Shown here: one piece after another, positions 59,365 through 64,000 of the stretch
Position numbering within the stretch: position 1 is the first letter of the stretch
Layout: every line of letters begins with the position of its first letter
NCBI RefSeq assembly: GCF_032490495.1
Contig: NZ_JAVYJB010000016.1
Location: 8,308-72,307, forward strand
Reading direction: 5' to 3'
Length of the DNA stretch: 64,000 nucleotides
Source of the DNA: Pilosibacter fragilis
Lineage (GTDB): Bacteria > Bacillota > Clostridia > Lachnospirales > Lachnospiraceae
Translations under genes and position numbers: made by a program
Notes under the pieces: generated by a model
What the model was told of the DNA's origin: nothing
What the model saw: only the letters and a program-made list of their open reading frames with translations
The model's database searches: none

Positions 59365-60033
59365 TTATAAGTACTGGTAAATATAGTGGAAATGCAGCTT
59401 CAGTCCCTCTCTCGCCTTCTCGATATTTCCCTCCGCGAAACCTTCTGCCAGTGTCCTGTGGGCGCGGCTTAAGAACTGCTCGCTGTGCATGCCCTCGATG
59501 ATCTTTCCACGCATCTTCGGGATATACTCGTCCATGATCTTGTTGAGGGCCTTATAGTTTGCCAGCATACAGAAGTTTCCGGATGCCTCGATGAGAAGGT
59601 AGTGGATCGCCTTATCCCAGCGGACACGCTCCTCCTCCGTCTCCGCCCGCTCCAAATTGTCGAGATAGGACATCATCTTCTGGCGCTGCTCCTCCGTCGC
59701 CTGTTTCACCCCTGTCTCAATGGCCCCCCACTCCAGGGTAGAACGGAATTCCGTGATCTTATCCACGTCGATCTTCTTTAAAATATACATGAACGACAAC
59801 ATCTCCGCCAGAATCTCGTCAAAATTTCCGGAGACATAGTTTCCCGCACCTTGCTGGCTCTCCAGAACTCCCATGTTTTCCAGGATCCGGAGTCCCTCTC
59901 TCGCGGAATTCCGGCTGATCTCCAGCTTCTGGGCAAGTTCCCGCTCCGGGAGAAGCTTCTCACCCGCCTGGATCTCCCCGCTTCCGATTCCATGTTTTAC
60001 ATATTCAATGACTTTCTCGTAGGATTTCTCCAT
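59365..60033 (-). CDS. FadR-subfamily (FCD domain) GntR transcription regulator
   Basis: A 222-residue protein. N-terminal winged helix: GEKLLPERELAQKLEISRNSAREGLRILENMGVLESQQGAGNYV; C-terminal all-helical FCD domain binding an organic acid (WDKAIHYLLIEASGN contributes ligand histidine; AHRTLAEGF later). Directly upstream of the lactate dehydrogenase operon and of two matching operators, so lactate-responsive control is likely. Confidence 0.88.
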   Translation of the reverse strand: MEKSYEKVIEYVKHGIGSGEIQAGEKLLPERELAQKLEISRNSAREGLRILENMGVLESQQGAGNYVSGNFDEILAEMLSFMYILKKIDVDKITEFRSTLEWGAIETGVKQATEEQRQKMMSYLDNLERAETEEERVRWDKAIHYLLIEASGNFCMLANYKALNKIMDEYIPKMRGKIIEGMHSEQFLSRAHRTLAEGFAEGNIEKAREGLKLHFHYIYQYL

Positions 60034-60274
60034 TTTTGATTCAGCAGTCCTTTCTTTTAACCAGAACTCCTGTACTTTCTACCCTGTTAGACTAATACAC
60101 CGTTCAAACAGATCCAGCATCTCTCAGCAGACCGTACATTCATTCAAATAGAAAAGCACAGCCGCTGCCCCTTGAAACAGAGCTGACGTTCCATCTCCGC
60201 ATCCATAACAAACTGCAGTCCGGCTGTGTTCTTAAATGTCTTTTTTGTGCGGAATCTTTTCCATAAGATTCCTG

Positions 60275-60880
60275 CTATTCTTCCATCGCCTTTTTGATCG
60301 CCTCAAAGAGCTCATCATACGTCTCGAACGCTGTGATTTCCGGATGATCTTTCTTGATCTGCTCCGTGCTGCGGAACAGGAATCCCGCCTTGCTCGCCTC
60401 TATCATTCCGAGATCATTGTAGCTGTCCCCGCTGGCGATCGTCTCAAAGCCGATGGACTGAAGTGCCTTCACCGTCGTATACTTGGACTTCTCGATCCGC
60501 ATCTTAAATCCCGTGATCTCCCCGTCCGGAGCGACCTTCAGGGAATTGCAGAAGATCGTCGGCCAGCCAAGCTTCTTCATCAGGGGCTTCGCAAACTGCG
60601 TAAACGTATCACTGATAATGATGACCTGTCCAAGCTCACGAAGCTTATCCAGGAACTCCTTCGCGCCCGGAAGCGGATCGATCTTCTCGATGGTCTCCTG
60701 GATCTCCTTCAGCCCCAGTCCATGTTCCTTCAGGATCCCGATTCTCCAGCGCATCAGCTTATCATAATCCGGCTCGTCCCTCGTCGTCCTCTTAAGCTCC
60801 GGGATCCCGCTGGCCTCCGCAAACGCGATCCAGATCTCCGGCACTAAAACTCCCTCTAAGTCAAGGCATGTGATATACAT
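60275..60880 (-). CDS. thrH: ThrH-like HAD phosphatase/phosphotransferase
   Basis: A 201-residue protein from the ATG at 60880 after GAGGAG. MYITCLDLEGVLVPEIWIAFAEASGI at the start (DLEG in place of DxDG, as in ThrH), IIISDTFTQFAKPLM and SGDSYNDLGMIEASKAGFLF are the HAD motifs. ThrH of Pseudomonas has phosphoserine phosphatase and homoserine phosphotransferase activity. Monocistronic. Confidence 0.88.
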   Translation of the reverse strand: MYITCLDLEGVLVPEIWIAFAEASGIPELKRTTRDEPDYDKLMRWRIGILKEHGLGLKEIQETIEKIDPLPGAKEFLDKLRELGQVIIISDTFTQFAKPLMKKLGWPTIFCNSLKVAPDGEITGFKMRIEKSKYTTVKALQSIGFETIASGDSYNDLGMIEASKAGFLFRSTEQIKKDHPEITAFETYDELFEAIKKAMEE

Positions 60881-60973
60881 AGCTGTTTTCTCCTCATTCC
60901 CGTGCTTTATTGTCATAATGAAAATATTATAACATTATCATCTAGAAAAATCTATAACCGCTTTACCCGCCCA

Positions 60974-61016
60974 TAAAAATATGCTGCCCGCTGAATCTCC
61001 CAGCCAGACAGCATAT
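60974..61016 (-). terminator. Terminator after the amidohydrolase gene
   Basis: Minus strand ATATGCTGTC...GGCAGCATAT followed by TTTTATGG. Confidence 0.75.
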
Positions 61017-61056
61017 CATTAAATTTATAGTCTTTTCAAAAAAATATTCCCGCCGA

Positions 61057-62274
61057 TTATTTCGCCGTCTCTCCCTTTAAATACTCATACATCACCCGCG
61101 CCCCATCACAGATACTCGTAATCTCCGCATGCTCCGACGGATTGTGTGATACACCGCCCCGGCACGGAATAAATACCATACCGGAATCACAAATCTCCGC
61201 AAAAGACATGGCATCATGCCCCGCACCGCTCGGCATTCTCCGGCTGGAGATTCCAAGCCGCTTCGCCGCCTGCTCCAGACCGTCTTCCACTGACTCACTC
61301 ATACTGATCGGAGGAATGCTGTTGATTTTCTCCGCCACATACTCAACGCCGCGCTTCTTGCAGCTCTCCCGCACCGCGGCCTTAAACGCCCGCTCCATAC
61401 GGTCCAGACTGTCCTGATCAATGCCACGCATGTCCACACCAAGCTCCACCCGTCCCGGTATGACGTTCAGAACATTCGGATGGTTCTGAACCACGCCCAC
61501 CGTCGCCACCGACTCGTACGCAGATTCCCACTTTCCGATCTTCTCCATCTCCAGAATGATCTCCGCAGCCGCACAGAGCGCGTCACTCCTCATATCCATC
61601 GGCGTAGCGCCAGAATGCTCTGCCATACCACGAAGATACACCCGGTACCTCACCGGCCCCGCGATCGTCCCGACAATACCGACCTGCGTCTTACATTCCT
61701 CAAGCACCTTTCCCTGCTCAATATGTAACTCCAGATATCTCCGAAGTCCCGATATCTTCTTCGGATGAAGCGTCAACCCCCGGTGCTCAAAAATACTCTC
61801 CAAAGACTCCCCGTCCTTCGACATCAGATGTCCGATATCCTGCTTATAGACCTCATGTGTAATCAGTCCACTACCGATCGTACAGCACCCAAAATTACTG
61901 GACTCCTCACACCGGAACGCCCCGACCCGAAGCGGGATCCTGATTCCATCCTCCTTCGCCCAGCGCATCACCATAAGCCCGGCCATCACGCCAGCCACAC
62001 CATCATACCGTCCACCCTCGATCACAGAATCCAGATGCGACCCGATCAGCGTATACCCGTCCTCGTCTGTATTCGTCACATAAGTATTCCCAACCTCGTC
62101 CGTAATCACAGAAGCCCCGAGCTCCCTTCCAAGCCCCTTAAAGACCTCATGCATCGCGTCCTCCGTTTCCGAATACCCCAGCCGCGTCACGCCGCCCTGC
62201 GACGTACTTCCGATATCATAAAAACTCTGAAATAACCTTTCACAATACTGAACATCCTCGATCCGACGCTCCAT
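61057..62274 (-). CDS. M20-family amidohydrolase (hydantoinase/carbamoylase or allantoate amidohydrolase type)
   Basis: A 405-residue protein. GSHLDSVIEGGRYDGVAGVMAGL, FRCEESSNFGCCTIGSGLI, ELHIEQGKVLEE, MAEHSGATPMDMRSDAL and SGAGHDAMSFAEICDSGMVFIPCRGGVSHNPSE show the di-metal centre and substrate region. It hydrolyses N-carbamoyl amino acids, ureidoglycolate-type or allantoate substrates. The neighbouring PucR-type regulator supports a ureide role, but the substrate is not decided by sequence. Confidence 0.85.
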   Translation of the reverse strand: MERRIEDVQYCERLFQSFYDIGSTSQGGVTRLGYSETEDAMHEVFKGLGRELGASVITDEVGNTYVTNTDEDGYTLIGSHLDSVIEGGRYDGVAGVMAGLMVMRWAKEDGIRIPLRVGAFRCEESSNFGCCTIGSGLITHEVYKQDIGHLMSKDGESLESIFEHRGLTLHPKKISGLRRYLELHIEQGKVLEECKTQVGIVGTIAGPVRYRVYLRGMAEHSGATPMDMRSDALCAAAEIILEMEKIGKWESAYESVATVGVVQNHPNVLNVIPGRVELGVDMRGIDQDSLDRMERAFKAAVRESCKKRGVEYVAEKINSIPPISMSESVEDGLEQAAKRLGISSRRMPSGAGHDAMSFAEICDSGMVFIPCRGGVSHNPSEHAEITSICDGARVMYEYLKGETAK

Positions 62275-62484
62275 AACCAGTACCTCCTGAGTTCCCCTAA
62301 GTATTTTCCGATCTATCTCATCTTCATTGCATATTTACTTTATCTCTATTTCGCAACAAGAAATAATTCTGACAATACCATTATAATCCATAAGAACTCA
62401 GAATTATATGTTCTCCCAGCCAAACTGAAACGCGCCTTTTTGTACGTACGGACAAAAACAGTCTCCCTGGCATGCCAGTACACA

Positions 62485-62532
62485 GCGGGGGTGAGGCTTC
62501 GGGCACGGATGCGCCTGAAGCCTCACCCCCGC
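62485..62532. other. Long perfect hairpin between two genes
   Basis: GCGGGGGTGAGGCTTC-16 bases-GAAGCCTCACCCCCGC, a 16-bp perfect GC-rich stem with no T-run. It is 11 bases after the PucR gene stop. It may be a factor-independent stop without a U-tract or a processing site. Confidence 0.7.
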
Positions 62533-62542
62533 GTACCCCTCG

Positions 62543-63715
62543 TCACTCCTTCATCCGCCAAGCCAAAACTCCCATATACAACTTAAAACCATCCTCCGGC
62601 CTTTTAATATCCAACCCCGTAACCGCCTGAATCCTCCCCAGCCGATACTTCACCGTATTCCTATGCGTATGCAGCACCCCAGCCGTCTCATCCAGACTCC
62701 CCGAACACATAAAATACGTCCACAGAGTCTCTAAAAACTCCCGACTCTCCACCGGTGCCAAAATCCTCTCAAATACATCCCTTTTCCCCGCTGAAAAAAG
62801 ATCCTGCAACACACAGTACATCTCAACCTTTTCATATACGCAGACACAATTCTCAGGCTGAAGCTTTCTCATGACCCTAATTGCCTTAAACGCATCACTG
62901 TATGTATCGCGAATCCCGGCGAGTCCAGTCCGGACCGGACCGACAGAACAGACAAACTTATCCGTTCCCGCATTCCACAGAGAACATATTCTCTCCTCTT
63001 CAAAAAAATCCACAAGCGTCTCCCGAAGCCTGCACTCATCCTCTCCCTCAGTCAGAATCAGATACCCCTTCTCCAACGGAACCATCACACGCTCCCTGAT
63101 CCCAGCAGTCTCTCTCATCCTCTCCAACAAAGTCCGCCCCAGAAACCTGATCCCCTTCCAATCCTGCTCATCCGGCACATACCGCTTTCTGAAATTGATC
63201 ACCACCGCCGAAAACCAGTCATGCTCCACGTCCATCCCAAAAAGCCGTCCCCGTTCCTCCATCAGGATCTCATCACTGTAATTCTCGTAAAGAATATCCT
63301 TCACATACTTCTCCAGAATCTCCGAGTTTCCCTCCTCCTCAAAGATCAGATTCATCACATTCACAATAATATCAATATAAGCCAGCTCCCCCGGAATCTC
63401 CAAAACCGGCAGTCCCACCTCATCCGCCGCTCTCTTCACACTCTCCGCGACAGTCTCCACATACTGCCCCGTCTTCACCGCAATACAACAGCACGTATCC
63501 GCCAGATCCCGGATCAAGGCACACTGATCCTCCTCACTCTTCCGCACCGAATAAAAACTCGTGATCAGAAAATCATTTCCCTTGAGCCACCTCTTGATCT
63601 CCGGGACCTCCATCACCGTCACATGCTCCACTTTCCTAAAAAGTCCCTCTTCCCCCGCCACCACGCGGACACCCCGCATAACCGAGAGCTTCAGGACATC
63701 ACTTACCTTTGCCAC
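62543..63715 (-). CDS. PucR/CdaR-type transcription regulator
   Basis: A 390-residue protein. N-terminal PucR domain (VSDVLKLSVMRGVRVVAGEEG, VEHVTVMEVPEIKRWLKGNDFLITS), a central GGDEF-like variable part, and the C-terminal helix-turn-helix SLDETAGVLHTHRNTVKYRLGRIQAVTG. Members regulate purine degradation and related pathways. Upstream of the amidohydrolase gene on the same strand. Confidence 0.85.
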   Translation of the reverse strand: MAKVSDVLKLSVMRGVRVVAGEEGLFRKVEHVTVMEVPEIKRWLKGNDFLITSFYSVRKSEEDQCALIRDLADTCCCIAVKTGQYVETVAESVKRAADEVGLPVLEIPGELAYIDIIVNVMNLIFEEEGNSEILEKYVKDILYENYSDEILMEERGRLFGMDVEHDWFSAVVINFRKRYVPDEQDWKGIRFLGRTLLERMRETAGIRERVMVPLEKGYLILTEGEDECRLRETLVDFFEEERICSLWNAGTDKFVCSVGPVRTGLAGIRDTYSDAFKAIRVMRKLQPENCVCVYEKVEMYCVLQDLFSAGKRDVFERILAPVESREFLETLWTYFMCSGSLDETAGVLHTHRNTVKYRLGRIQAVTGLDIKRPEDGFKLYMGVLAWRMKE

Positions 63716-64000
63716 AAAAGTCCCTATCTCCTTTACAAATCATTACACTTTTCCATTCAAGGAACAATTGTTAATTACGTTATCTCCTAAGCGGAAATCA
63801 TAACTTAACCTATTGTGCTATTTCAAATAAAACGTTTAAAAACTTGTAAAAACCGCAAAGAATCCCTGTTTTTTTGATAAACAAATTTTTTAGAATATCA
63901 GTTCTTTGATTTTTCCAAGTTCGCAGGTTTCACCGAAAATACTGTTTAATGCAATGCAGAGGTTGTATGCCAATACTTTATTAACCAAACGGGTGCATAA
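63716..64000. other. Upstream region of the PucR-type gene
   Basis: AT-rich, with the palindrome AACAATTGTT near 63763. No gene or confident promoter seen before the window ends. Confidence 0.4.

Noticed and set aside
1..64000. CRISPR arrays
   Set aside because: No regularly spaced direct repeats were seen; the repeats present are palindromes, operators and miniature elements.

Overview
The window looks like a gut-type Clostridia chromosome, probably Lachnospiraceae. Evidence: the housekeeping order ssrA-smpB-rnr-secG, a pheST operon under a T-box, a lactate dehydrogenase/acyl-CoA dehydrogenase/EtfAB operon, strong AGGAGG ribosome binding sites and near-balanced base composition. The exact genus cannot be read from the sequence.

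Positions 1 to about 35,856 are the right-hand part of a contractile-tailed (myovirus-type, PBSX/Xkd-like) prophage integrated into the 3' end of the tmRNA gene; its left end lies outside the window. From right to left it holds: the integrase; a structured non-coding segment; a lysogeny module (repressor, ImmA/IrrE-like protease, MazF/PemK-like protein); a Cro-like protein, Rha-type and AntA/KilAC-type antirepressor genes; a recombination/replication module (YqaJ exonuclease, Bet/RecT annealase and accessory proteins); many small early genes; a late-transcription regulator; two odd tRNA genes; an AT-rich two-gene cargo unit bracketed by terminators; and the packaging, head and tail genes (TerS, TerL, portal, MuF-type minor capsid protein with a toxin domain, protease/scaffold, major capsid, connector proteins, sheath, tube, frameshifted chaperone, tape measure, XkdP-XkdT). 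Three genes carry apparent reading-frame lesions (TerL, minor capsid protein, integrase), so the prophage is probably defective or domesticated.

Positions 35,857 to 64,000 are chromosome: ssrA, smpB, rnr and secG; wreckage of a type IV pilus locus (pilB and pilM fragments around a prepilin peptidase); pheST with its T-box; mgsA; a DUF523 gene; typA/bipA; a YigZ-family gene; a class A penicillin-binding protein; and an operon of a FadR-type regulator, FAD-linked lactate/glycolate-type dehydrogenase, acyl-CoA dehydrogenase and EtfBA. The right edge has a ThrH-like phosphatase, an M20-type amidohydrolase and a PucR-type regulator. Three 133-bp miniature inverted-repeat elements with perfect 8-bp target duplications lie between 46.1 and 54.1 kb; two are identical over their whole length.

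The most interesting items are: the two-gene prophage cargo unit (17.4-19.1 kb); a phage tRNA with an initiator-tRNA body but a CGA anticodon; an 18-bp palindrome repeated three times in the prophage, twice within a conserved leader cassette; the capsid-linked toxin; four repressor operators; a putative small RNA before the integrase; and the miniature elements.
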